This document shows positions 1 through 7,653 of a DNA stretch of 52,529 bases, one piece after another. Below the pieces are notes generated by a model. It was not told where the DNA came from. It was given only the letters and a program-made list of their open reading frames with translations, and did not search any database. Made by a program: the position numbers and the translations under genes. The stretch spans positions 1-52,529 of the forward strand of contig JAHCMI010000065.1 in NCBI GenBank assembly GCA_019192545.1. Reading direction: 5' to 3'. Position 1 is the first letter of the stretch. Each line of letters opens with the position of its first letter. The DNA is from Rivularia sp. MS3. GTDB lineage: Bacteria; Cyanobacteriota; Cyanobacteriia; Cyanobacteriales; Nostocaceae.

Positions 1-1
1 G

Positions 2-265
2 TTAGAGGAATTTAACGGTCGTCTTTACCAAACTGTACGTGGTGAAGATCAAGGAGTATACATTCGCTCAACTTCTGACGGAAATAACTGGACAGGTTGG
101 CAACGCGATGGTGGGACTTTGGATGCACCTGAGTTAGAGGAATTTAACGGTCGTCTTTACCAAACTGTACGTGGTGAAGATCAAGGAATATATATTCGGT
201 CAACTTCTGATGGAAATAATTGGACAGGTTGGCAACGTGATGGTGAGAGCTTGGGTACACCGACT
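2..265 (+). repeat. In-frame 132-bp tandem repeat
   Basis: The sequence from TTAGAGGAATTTAACGGTCG at position 2 returns at position 134 with only a few changes, a period of 132 bp or 44 codons. A third, diverged unit follows at about 266-390 and keeps the tryptophan pattern. The two near-identical copies indicate recent unit duplication, and more copies may lie left of the window. Confidence 0.85.
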
Positions 266-1537
266 TTGACAATATTTAAGAACACACTATTCCAACATGT
301 TGAGGGTACTGATGGCAAATTCTATACACGCTTTCTGACAAATCCAACAGAGGCTTGGAGTGGGTGGCAAGAATCTGGGGAGTGGAGATTTGGAGAAGGA
401 TACTACCCAGATTTATCTTCATTAACTGATAATGACTGGGACATAGAAAGTGGAGATAATACTCGGTTTGATGGAAATTTAAATAATGGAGAAAGTCGAG
501 ATTCAATTAAACAAATTTACCGAGATTTAAGCACAGCAATTTTAGGAAATCATCGGGCAATGAATGCTGGTTATTTATATGATACAAGTTACAGAAGTGT
601 AATTGGAAAATCGCATTCTGGAATTGACATGAGAGCTTCTGCTGGAGACAGCGTAAAAGCAGCAACTAATGGTAAAGTTTTATGGACAGATGATTGGAAT
701 GCGTCGGCAAATGGCTACTTTATAGCTGTTGAAGATACAAATGGTAGAGTTTGGGTTTATGGTCATTTACAAAATTTAGGTAATTGGAAAAAAGGTGATT
801 CGGTAAAAGTAGGAGATCAAATTGGTGCTGTTGGAAATCAGTTAGGAAGAAACGAACATTTTCATCTAGCGGTTGGGACTAAAATAGGTGGTGGCTCTGT
901 TGCAGCAGGTACAGAAACAAATGTTAGAAATGCAACAGTCAGCCCTTTGCAAGCCTACTGGGAATGGGAAAATCGAGATAGTCAACAAGCAACAATTAGT
1001 CAAAGTTCAGTATTAACTGAAAATATAGCTAAATCTGCTTCCGCACCTATTGATAATGTAAGGACTTATCTTCCCCATATTATTACCGCACTACGAGAGG
1101 TTGGAATTTATGATCGCCTCACGCTAATTGCCACTGTTGCCACTATTGCGGTAGAAACTGGTTCTTTTGCTCCGATTCGTGAGTACGGGGGTGCCAATTA
1201 TTTCTCTAGGTATGATGGGAGGACAGATTTGGGCAATACTCAGCCTGGAGACGGAGCTAAGTATCGTGGACGAGGATTCATTCAACTGACTGGACGCGCA
1301 AACTATCGCCAGTACGGTGCCCAGTTAGGCGTTGATCTAGAAAATAATCCTGATTTAGCCTTAGATCCAGTTATCTCAGCAAGAATTCTCGCTGCCTACT
1401 TCATAAATCGTGGTATTCACACTGTAGCTCGTCAGGAAAACTGGGAAGAAGTTCGCAAAAGAGTAAATGGAGGTTTGAATGGTTGGAACAAATTTATAGG
1501 AGTAGTCAACAAAGCGAAACAATTCATCACTGATTAG
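2..1537 (+). CDS. Cell-wall hydrolase: lectin-like repeats, M23 peptidase and GH19-like domain (5' end outside window)
   Basis: The frame is open through the left edge of the window, so the true start is not visible and the TTG at 119 is only an internal codon. The N-terminal part has 44-residue repeats with a W-T-G-W core, like beta-propeller or tectonin-type sugar-binding repeats. Numbering from codon 119, an M23/LytM domain follows at about residues 150-280, with its zinc ligands visible as HSGID (H166, D170) and HFH (H247, H249). The last 150 residues resemble the GH19 chitinase/lysozyme fold: an early VET glutamate, then YRGRGFIQLTGRANY. The protein would therefore cut both peptide and glycan bonds of peptidoglycan and bind a glycan through the repeats. 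It could be a secreted lysin or a phage-derived endolysin. Domain calls are firm; the biological role is inferred. Confidence 0.85.
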   Translation, partial: LEEFNGRLYQTVRGEDQGVYIRSTSDGNNWTGWQRDGGTLDAPELEEFNGRLYQTVRGEDQGIYIRSTSDGNNWTGWQRDGESLGTPTLTIFKNTLFQHVEGTDGKFYTRFLTNPTEAWSGWQESGEWRFGEGYYPDLSSLTDNDWDIESGDNTRFDGNLNNGESRDSIKQIYRDLSTAILGNHRAMNAGYLYDTSYRSVIGKSHSGIDMRASAGDSVKAATNGKVLWTDDWNASANGYFIAVEDTNGRVWVYGHLQNLGNWKKGDSVKVGDQIGAVGNQLGRNEHFHLAVGTKIGGGSVAAGTETNVRNATVSPLQAYWEWENRDSQQATISQSSVLTENIAKSASAPIDNVRTYLPHIITALREVGIYDRLTLIATVATIAVETGSFAPIREYGGANYFSRYDGRTDLGNTQPGDGAKYRGRGFIQLTGRANYRQYGAQLGVDLENNPDLALDPVISARILAAYFINRGIHTVARQENWEEVRKRVNGGLNGWNKFIGVVNKAKQFITD

Positions 1538-1564
1538 CTATTCTAACAGCACTTAACTAAGACT

Positions 1565-1628
1565 TAGGTTGGGTTCCACCCCATTCAATCCAACACCCAC
1601 TTTGGGTTTCGTTCCTCAACCCAACCTA
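1565..1628. repeat. Small inverted-repeat element (TAGGTTGGGTT ends)
   Basis: TAGGTTGGGTT at 1565-1575 is matched by its exact reverse complement at 1618-1628, with about 42 bp between. This is the shape of a short interspersed cyanobacterial repeat. It lies between the stop of the hydrolase and the next gene and could form a hairpin in either transcript. Confidence 0.6.
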
Positions 1629-1709
1629 CATTTTTTTTAGCTGCTGCACTCGTAAAAAGTTAAAATTACTATTTACAACATGACTACTTTAAGGGCTAAA
1701 AAAATCTAA

Positions 1710-2708
1710 ATGGCTCAGTACAAACATGACCGTTTTTTCAAGTTTTATATCCAGTCTTTATATAAAACCAAAGGGGAAACTCTACAAAACATTCAAGTCC
1801 GTAATGATGAAGACCTAGAAATCGATTTAATGTTTACAGTCGAGCGAGAAAAGTCCGGGTGGAAGCAGGAGAATTTAGGTTTATTCGACTTGTTAATGCA
1901 AGAACATTCGACTCTCATTATTGAACACTATAGTTCATATTTAGAAGAAACCGATATTAATAAATCGATTACTAGAAAGAATCTGTACTGGGATAGAAAG
2001 CAGAAAGAACTGCTAGAGAACGCCAAAACCAAATCGGAATTAACAAGTCGAGAGCGACTGTCAAAGGAAGCAAAAAAACAAATTGAAAATCAAAATCCAT
2101 TTACCTGGATTCTCACGGTTAATTGCAGTGAAAAACTATTGATATCATGTGACGCTCAACCAGCAGAAGAATTAGGTGTGGGTGTGTATCGACTTTCACC
2201 AATTTTGCGAATGGGAATTGTGATTATCGAGCAACTGGTAGATAGTCCAGAAACGATGTGGTTGAAAATGTTGGGAAATAAAAAAACTGCTCGAAGTGCT
2301 TTTGAATCAATCAAGCAGTTATCTCCAGAGCGCAGGGAAAAAAATGATATAATTAGCGCATGTATCAAGTACTGTGTTTACCTCAAAGATATACCTACTG
2401 ATAGCTTAACTCCAGAAGAGGAAGATTTTATGAAAACGATGCAAGAAATCGATGCTTGGTATGAAGCTGAAATTAACAAAGCTAAGTTAGAAGGTGAATT
2501 TCTAGGTAAGCTAAAAGGTAAGATTGAATCGGCAAGTAATATAATTCGGGCTAAGTTCAGCGCTTCGTCTCTCACCCCACAAATAGTTAATCAACTCCAA
2601 CAGTTAAACGAGCAGCAACTTGATGAATTCACAGTACTTATGTTTAATTGGCAACAACCTCTTGAGATGGAGGAATGGTTCTCTACGATTGAGAACTCTA
2701 AAGGCTAA
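1710..2708 (+). CDS. Hypothetical protein, PD-(D/E)XK/Rpn-like nuclease family with DUF4351-like tail
   Basis: A 332-residue soluble protein. The first 150 residues open with a Q-Y-K-H-D-R-F-F-K stretch, then have D-L-E-I-D-L at about residues 36-41 followed by a strand-rich region, which resembles the Rpn/transposase-like PD-(D/E)XK proteins that are abundant in cyanobacteria. The last 70 residues (from about GKLKGKIESASNI) are helical and resemble the DUF4351-type tail often attached to such proteins. No clean E-x-K catalytic motif can be fixed by eye, so nuclease activity is only a suggestion. It is transcribed alone. The ATG at 1710 has a weak purine-rich stretch (AAGGG) upstream. Confidence 0.5.
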   Translation: MAQYKHDRFFKFYIQSLYKTKGETLQNIQVRNDEDLEIDLMFTVEREKSGWKQENLGLFDLLMQEHSTLIIEHYSSYLEETDINKSITRKNLYWDRKQKELLENAKTKSELTSRERLSKEAKKQIENQNPFTWILTVNCSEKLLISCDAQPAEELGVGVYRLSPILRMGIVIIEQLVDSPETMWLKMLGNKKTARSAFESIKQLSPERREKNDIISACIKYCVYLKDIPTDSLTPEEEDFMKTMQEIDAWYEAEINKAKLEGEFLGKLKGKIESASNIIRAKFSASSLTPQIVNQLQQLNEQQLDEFTVLMFNWQQPLEMEEWFSTIENSKG

Positions 2709-2787
2709 TTAATATCATTAAACGCAAGTTGTTCGGGGATAAAATTTTCGTAGTTACTAGGGAGCTAATTGTTTACCAATACTAACT

Positions 2788-3531
2788 TCAAGAACCAACA
2801 GTTGTTTTCTTAGCTCCAAACCCCTTATTTACCCCGTAGCGAACAGTTTTAAATTCCACTTGATTATTATTCGGGTTGTAGAGAGTATAAGTTGCTTCCC
2901 CTGCTTTTCTACCCACATTCCCTACACCTACAACCATACGTGGACTGACGCTGATAGTTTGATTTGGTGTTTGATTATCAAGAGTAGTTATTCCCGTATC
3001 AATCGAACCAGCTTCTAAATTATATTGAAAAGTTGAACCAGAACGAGCGCAAAATAAATTATTAGCTTGCATACGTGCTACCCGGTCTAACATAATAACT
3101 GGAGAAGTATCCGGAGTTAATGCTTCGTCCACAGATACAGTTGTCCCGTGAATTAACAAACAATCTAACTCAAAGAAACCAAAATCAAGATTTCGTATCC
3201 ACTCCACAGTATTACGAGAAACACTATTCCATAGTAATTTTACTGTCTCGCCACCATATGTTTTTAATAAATCCGTAGGTTCTGAAGTTGCAGATAAACC
3301 ATGCAATATTAAACATTGCTCCTCCCACCAGCCCTTACAAACGAGCGGTGTTAACCCAGACTGTGGCTGAAGCAAACGCTCCACCAGTTTCTCAGACTCC
3401 GGAGTTGGTCCAACCACATCTCCTAGAATATATAAAGCTTCTATGTAACGACTTTGACGTTTAATATCCGCCATCACCGCTTCATAAGCTGCCAAATTAC
3501 CTTCAATACCGCTTAAAATTGCCCACTTCAT
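2788..3531 (-). CDS. Calcineurin-like phosphoesterase homologue with degraded metal site
   Basis: The fold signature of a metallophosphoesterase is recognisable, but most metal ligands are changed. The N-terminal D-x-H-G-N is SGIEGN, GDxxG survives as GDVVG, the GNHD position reads GWWEE, the late H survives in IHGTT, and the GHxH position reads ARSGST. It is 247 residues long and lies downstream of, and on the same strand as, the related gene at 3748-4557. The two look like ancient paralogues, of which this one has probably lost catalysis and may bind a ligand or a partner. A palindromic repeat separates them, so co-transcription is uncertain. Confidence 0.7.
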   Translation of the reverse strand: MKWAILSGIEGNLAAYEAVMADIKRQSRYIEALYILGDVVGPTPESEKLVERLLQPQSGLTPLVCKGWWEEQCLILHGLSATSEPTDLLKTYGGETVKLLWNSVSRNTVEWIRNLDFGFFELDCLLIHGTTVSVDEALTPDTSPVIMLDRVARMQANNLFCARSGSTFQYNLEAGSIDTGITTLDNQTPNQTISVSPRMVVGVGNVGRKAGEATYTLYNPNNNQVEFKTVRYGVNKGFGAKKTTVGS

Positions 3532-3559
3532 AATGATGAGTTAGTTGTTAGTTGTTATG

Positions 3560-3669
3560 TGATGTCCGTTAAATTAAGTGTCATTGCGAACGAAGTGAAG
3601 CAATCGCAACGTCTTGAGATTGCTTCGTTTCACTCGCAATGACATATATGTGTAATTTGCCGGACATCA
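3560..3669. repeat. Nested palindromic interspersed repeat
   Basis: The outer arms TGATGTCCG (3560-3568) and CGGACATCA (3661-3669) enclose an inner near-palindrome that begins GTCATTGCGAACGAAGTGAA at 3580 and returns as its complement ending at 3643. The inner part is of the common GTCATTGCGA...TCGCAATGAC type. It looks like a MITE-like or REP-like element in the gap between the two phosphoesterase genes. Confidence 0.75.
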
Positions 3670-3747
3670 TATTAATTGTTAGTGGTTAGTAGATAGTGGT
3701 TAAGAATTAATTTTCTCTGTGCTCAATTCCCAATTACCCATTACTGA

Positions 3748-4557
3748 TTACCTAGTACAAACATGACTTGGGTCATCTGCACGTTCTGCAAACTCTATTC
3801 CCCGCGCTAAACGCCATGCAAAGATGGGTGGTAATCCTCTTTCTACAATTGCCGTACAGGTTTTTTGATAATCGTAAGCAACTTCTCGTAATGTCACTTC
3901 TTGAGTGTCGGTGTCATAAATGACATAAGTTGCATTGGGTCTTCCATGTCTTGGTTCTCCTACGGAACCTGCATTAATAATCTTTTTCAAGTTAGCTGTA
4001 AAGCTTTTTTCTTCAGATGAATTTTTGCTTTCTACTCGAATTTTTAGTTTACCTGAATCTAAATTACGGTAATAAGGGGCGTGAGTATGACCGCAAAAAA
4101 GCACATCTGCACCTGTTGAAATCACTCGTTCTAATGCTACAAATGCATCGAGTTCTGGTAATAAATATTCGTGGTTGCTGTGGGGACTACCGTGAACAAA
4201 AGCCAAGTTATCTTCTTGGATAATATGAGGTAATTGAGCTAAAAAGTCACGATTTTCTGGTTTTATCTGTTTATTAGTCCACTCATGAGCGATAAGACCG
4301 CGTTTTTCTGCCAACATCGAAGGATAACTACAATCACAAGCATTTAGACCTTCAACCACATCTTCATCCCAACAACCGGCACAAGTAGGAATATTTAAAG
4401 AACGAATTTTTTCTACTACTTGATTGGGATAAGGACCATACCCAACTAGATCGCCCAAGCAAAATATTTTTTCAGCTTTATATTTATCTATATCCAATAA
4501 AACAGCATCCAAAGCTTCAATATTGCCGTGAATACATGACATAACTGCTACTTTCAT
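3748..4557 (-). CDS. Metallophosphoesterase with cysteine substitutions in the metal site
   Basis: A 269-residue calcineurin-like phosphoesterase of the small YfcE/ApaH-like type. GDLVGYGP, VHGSP and CGHTH are intact. The usual D-x-H-G-N reads CIHGN (Asp to Cys), and the usual GNHD reads G-C-W-D-E (Asn to Cys). Two cysteines at or beside the dinuclear site suggest altered metal preference; this is an inference. The start codon overlaps the stop of the CobW-like gene upstream by four bases (4554-4557), a tight translational coupling. The pair may be driven from the shared intergenic region that holds a Zur-like box at 5452. The substrate is unknown; a phosphoprotein or nucleotide phosphatase is possible. 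Confidence 0.8.
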   Translation of the reverse strand: MKVAVMSCIHGNIEALDAVLLDIDKYKAEKIFCLGDLVGYGPYPNQVVEKIRSLNIPTCAGCWDEDVVEGLNACDCSYPSMLAEKRGLIAHEWTNKQIKPENRDFLAQLPHIIQEDNLAFVHGSPHSNHEYLLPELDAFVALERVISTGADVLFCGHTHAPYYRNLDSGKLKIRVESKNSSEEKSFTANLKKIINAGSVGEPRHGRPNATYVIYDTDTQEVTLREVAYDYQKTCTAIVERGLPPIFAWRLARGIEFAERADDPSHVCTR

Positions 4558-5330
4558 ACTTGCATTCCTTCTAATAACATCTGTTTAACTTGTTGCTGGT
4601 ACTGCTTAACTAATGAATCTGGTAAAAAACAATCAGATAAAGTTTCTTTGAGAGCAGTTTCATCCAAATTTTCTCCCGCTACTTCAATACCGCTAAAACG
4701 TTGTGGTCTACCTTCTAAATGACGAGGTAAATTTAATTCCAAAAAACCTGCTTGAGGTACACCCGTAACAAAATCACAGTAAATACTTCTACCATCATTA
4801 ACATCAAAAATTGCCTTAGCACGAGTCACATTACCATAAGCACCGTGAGTTAATTCATACCAAAACTCTTCTAAAGAATATTCATCAATCACTTGAGTAT
4901 TAGTTGCGACTCTCCACAAGTGTTTAGATGAATTAGTTTCCGCTGGAACTCCCCGAATAATTTCATTAGCCCAAGCATGATATTCAGAATCTTTGAGATG
5001 CGGTGGTAATACAGCTACAGGATGATAAGGTAAATTATTTAATAATGCTGATAAACTGTTCAAGTCCAAGTAAAAGCCCAACTCTATATAAACCGCTTTC
5101 GCTTCGGGTATTTGCTTGAATAAATCAGCTTCTCGATCGTCACTAAAAACTTGTATTTGAGGGAAATCGGCTGCAATTCGGTTTTTATCTATAGAAACAT
5201 TACCAGTACCGGGACTGAAATAAATAATATCTTTATCTTCGACAGTTGTATCTTGGATTTGCTGATGAATCCAAGCAGTCTTTCCCGAACCCGCACAACC
5301 AGCTACAACATTAATTAAAGGTACAGTCAT
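4554..5330 (-). CDS. CobW/COG0523-like P-loop protein lacking the GCxCC motif
   Basis: The Walker A motif GCAGSGKT sits at about residues 11-18. The C-terminal half (from about ELTHGAYGNVTRAKAIFD through FSGIEVAGENLDE) resembles the CobW C-terminal domain. The metal-binding GCxCC motif that normally follows the P-loop is absent, and the middle of the protein is divergent. COG0523 proteins are GTPases that pass metals, often zinc, to client proteins; this one would have to bind metal differently or act as a partner. It is coupled to the downstream phosphoesterase and divergent from hisI, so the box at 5452 could control both directions. Zinc-chaperone function is an inference from context. Confidence 0.7.
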   Translation of the reverse strand: MTVPLINVVAGCAGSGKTAWIHQQIQDTTVEDKDIIYFSPGTGNVSIDKNRIAADFPQIQVFSDDREADLFKQIPEAKAVYIELGFYLDLNSLSALLNNLPYHPVAVLPPHLKDSEYHAWANEIIRGVPAETNSSKHLWRVATNTQVIDEYSLEEFWYELTHGAYGNVTRAKAIFDVNDGRSIYCDFVTGVPQAGFLELNLPRHLEGRPQRFSGIEVAGENLDETALKETLSDCFLPDSLVKQYQQQVKQMLLEGMQV

Positions 5331-5451
5331 TTCAGTTATCAGTTATCAGTTGTTCATCCGTTCACCGTAAGGTGTTCCCATAGGGTAGGGTGTGGATCAT
5401 CAGTCATAGATAGATGGAGATTTATCAACCCTAGTATAAACTATATGTGAA

Positions 5452-5466
5452 TGATAATCGTTTTCA
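5452..5466. promoter_or_regulatory. Zur-like box between cobW-like gene and hisI
   Basis: TGATAATCGTTTTCA matches the 7-1-7 palindrome TGATAATnATTATCA in the whole left half and in five of seven right-half positions. It lies 25 bp before the hisI start and 122 bp before the leftward CobW-like gene, so it could repress both. Confidence 0.6.
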
Positions 5467-5490
5467 GCTAGATTTAGAAATAAAATTAAG

Positions 5491-5976
5491 ATGAATTTAA
5501 AATTTAGTAATCGCACTTCAATCGAACAAGTAGAAGAAGGTCTAGAACTCGCTCCCAAATTTGATTGCAACGGTTTGATACCAGTAGTGACCACAGATGC
5601 AAACACTGGGGAAGTGTTGATGCAAGGCTACATGAATCAGGATGCATTAGTTAAAACAATTGAAACTGGTGAAGCCCATTATTATAGTCGCAGTCGTCAA
5701 CAGCTATGGCATAAAGGTCAATCAAGCGGATTGGTACAGAAAGTTAAGCAGTTATTGATTGATGATGACCAAGACTGTATTTGGATGCGGGTTGAAGTTG
5801 CTGGTTCTGGAGCAAGTTGCCATGTTGGTTATCGTTCTTGTTTTTATCGTAGTATTCCTGTAGGGAAAGATGTTGTATCTTCCGAGCAACCACTAAGATT
5901 AACTTTTACCGAAACCGAAAAAACCTTTGACCCCAAGACAGTTTACGGGGATGCACCCAATCCAACACAACTTTAA
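5491..5976 (+). CDS. hisI: Phosphoribosyl-AMP cyclohydrolase
   Basis: A stand-alone HisI of 161 residues, without a fused HisE domain. It catalyses the third step of histidine synthesis, opening the adenine ring of phosphoribosyl-AMP, in the cytoplasm. The signature HKGQSSG, the metal-binding acidic run IDDDQDC and the following ASCHVGYRSC are present, so the three cysteines that bind zinc in the family are all kept. A Zur-like box lies directly upstream, which suggests that this copy is induced when zinc is short. It may be a second copy dedicated to that condition, but the window cannot show whether another hisI exists. It ends 1 bp before the convergent M23 gene. Confidence 0.9.
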   Translation: MNLKFSNRTSIEQVEEGLELAPKFDCNGLIPVVTTDANTGEVLMQGYMNQDALVKTIETGEAHYYSRSRQQLWHKGQSSGLVQKVKQLLIDDDQDCIWMRVEVAGSGASCHVGYRSCFYRSIPVGKDVVSSEQPLRLTFTETEKTFDPKTVYGDAPNPTQL

Positions 5977-5977
5977 T

Positions 5978-6710
5978 TTATCCTCGTGATGGTAAATAAG
6001 CGATGGGATTAACAGCCCTCTTTCCGGTCGGGTGAATTTCAAAATGCAAGTGAGGACCCGTACTAAAACCAGTACTACCCATATGAGCAATCATTTGACC
6101 TTGGTTCACTTTTCGACCAAGTTTAACAAAGTGCCTGTGATTATGGGCATAACGAGTTAAACTACCGTCGAGATGACGAATATCAATTATCTTCCCATAA
6201 CCTCTTTGTCTACCTTCAAATGTTACGACTCCACCTGCTGCTGCAACTATTGGTGTTCCAGTTTTGTTAGCGATATCAATACCTCTGTGCATTCGACCCC
6301 AGCGCATACCATAGCCTGAAGTTAAAACTCCTTTTGCTGGCCAAATATAAGCAATTTTTGTATTATCCAAAGATGGTGGAAGGGTATTTTGCTCAATTGG
6401 TTGGGGAAGATATTTTTCGATAATTGCGCTTAGGTGGTAAAGGTTGTCTTGTAAAAACTTTCTCGCTTGACTCTACTGGTTCTGCTGAAGCAGTTTGGTT
6501 ACTTTGTCCAAGAAATAAAATGCCAACATTTACGATGGACATTGCTACAGCAATTGTTATAAAATTTGTCTGTGTTTTTCGGTAGTTTTTCAATAGTTTA
6601 TTTAAACGAAACACCGAGACATCAGCATTCCTTTGGGATAAAGTCTTTGCCGTCTTGATTGATATAGACTTCAAGAATAGCCTCCAGGCTTGAATGTATG
6701 AGGAAAACAA
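5978..6710 (-). pseudogene. M23 (LytM-type) peptidase gene split by a frameshift
   Basis: Two reading frames together make one ordinary gene. The upstream frame (6393-6710, starting at 6710) encodes a charged N-terminus, one membrane or signal segment (FITIAVAMSIVNVGILFL) and a linker rich in P, K and R. The downstream frame (about 5978-6450) encodes the peptidase, with HRGID, YAHNH and HLHFE zinc-site motifs. The downstream frame has no ATG before the domain but stays open back into the linker to about 6450, so one lost or gained base near 6420-6450 explains the break. It could be a real disruption, a sequencing error or a programmed shift. A strong Zur/Fur-like palindrome lies just upstream. 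Confidence 0.75.
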
Positions 6711-6726
6711 ACGTTTGTTATCTATT

Positions 6727-6747
6727 TGAGAATGATAATCATTCTCA
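6727..6747. promoter_or_regulatory. Perfect Zur/Fur-type palindrome before the M23 gene
   Basis: GAGAATGATAATCATTCTC (6728-6746) is a perfect 9-1-9 inverted repeat, extended by one more pair on each side. It lies 17 bp before the start of the leftward M23 gene. It is the most symmetrical box of the window and belongs to the GAGAAT/ATTCTC subtype. Confidence 0.75.
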
Positions 6748-6880
6748 TGCGTTTGGTCAAGGCTATTCTAGATACAATTTACTTCCTTCCCGCTGTAAAA
6801 TTGCCTATAAAAATTTTTCCCTCCCTCAGTCAACATCTGTAATCTTCGAGCGGTTGGAGGAGTAGTACTGGCATCTCGCC

Positions 6881-6960
6881 CGTTCTTCCCATTCCCCAAG
6901 GTGACTCCTAAGCAGGTTCTCCCGGTTTCGCTGCTTTCCACAAGGGAAAATCAGATAGTT
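6881..6960 (-). pseudogene. Fragment of cysS
   Basis: Positions 6891-6960 align without gaps to 8501-8570 inside the intact cysS, with 7 differences in 70 by my count; the match weakens from 6890 back to 6881. Read leftward in the cysS frame it gives SDFPLWKAAKPGEPA, then a stop, then ESPWG, the same segment as in the real enzyme. Similarity stops abruptly on both sides. It is a non-functional duplicate or the last trace of a second cysS, in the promoter region of the zur-like gene. Confidence 0.85.
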
Positions 6961-6971
6961 AATGATTATTA
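6957..6971. promoter_or_regulatory. Zur-like box before the zur-like gene
   Basis: AGTTAATGATTATTA contains TAATGATTATTA, which differs from the consensus core TAATGATTATCA at one base. It lies 36 bp before the regulator start and abuts the cysS fragment. It would allow autoregulation. Confidence 0.5.
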
Positions 6972-7007
6972 TGTAAGCAGCAGCAGCAATAAATAAAGAA
7001 TAGTTTT

Positions 7008-7532
7008 ATGTATAGTGCAAATTCTCTGAAGGCAGAACTCAATGCAAAAGGGTGGCGATTAACACCACAGCGTGAAGTCATTTTACAGATATTTCAAAAT
7101 TTACCAAGAGGAAAACATTTAAGTGCAGACGACTTAAGTAAATTGCTTGAAAAGCGCGGGGAAGAAATTAGTTTATCAACGATTTATCGAACTTTAAAGT
7201 TAATGACACGAATGGGACTATTACGAGAGTTAGAATTAGCAGAAATACACAAACATTATGAACTTAATACAACTTCCCCCAATCATCACCATCATATTGT
7301 TTGCGCTCAATGTAATATGACAATTGAGTTTGATAATTCAACTATTCTCAAGCAAGCTATCAAGCAAGTTGAAAAATCTCATTTAGAATTGATTGATTGT
7401 CAGTTAACTATTTATGCAGTTTGTCCAGAAGCTATAAGAAAAGGTTTTCCTGCTATTATGTCTGAAAATTGGGCTTGTTCTCGTGCGAAAAATGCAAAAG
7501 ATAAGTTGGAACAAGACTTCCTAAGTAATTAG
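7008..7532 (+). CDS. zur: Fur-family regulator, Zur type
   Basis: A winged-helix Fur-family protein of 174 residues. The DNA-binding part holds WRLTPQRE and SLSTIYRTLKLM. It continues with the H-H-H-H run (93-96) and a CxxC (C99, C102), as in cyanobacterial Zur. It should repress zinc-uptake genes when loaded with zinc, and its place among Zur-type boxes, folE, hemB and a zinc importer supports that. The second structural CxxC expected near the end is not seen: C139 is followed by P-E-A, and the next cysteine is C157 in a C-terminal extension of about 30 residues. C157 might replace the lost ligand. It is therefore either Zur itself in a variant form or a Zur paralogue. Confidence 0.8.
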   Translation: MYSANSLKAELNAKGWRLTPQREVILQIFQNLPRGKHLSADDLSKLLEKRGEEISLSTIYRTLKLMTRMGLLRELELAEIHKHYELNTTSPNHHHHIVCAQCNMTIEFDNSTILKQAIKQVEKSHLELIDCQLTIYAVCPEAIRKGFPAIMSENWACSRAKNAKDKLEQDFLSN

Positions 7533-7565
7533 AGATAGTAGAGAAAAAAATTAACAGGTTCTAAC

Positions 7566-7587
7566 TAACCCTAAGCAGTTAGGGTTA
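7566..7587. terminator. Hairpin between convergent zur-like gene and cysS
   Basis: TAACCCTAA, a GCAG loop and TTAGGGTTA form a perfect 9-bp stem between the stop codons of two convergent genes. No T-run follows on either strand, so it is a possible two-way terminator or RNA 3'-end structure rather than a clear intrinsic terminator. Confidence 0.45.
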
Positions 7588-7653
7588 AACAGCATCGCTT
7601 GCAAATCGTGTGACAGCAATTTAATACATACGATTTTCTATACTCTATTTCAA

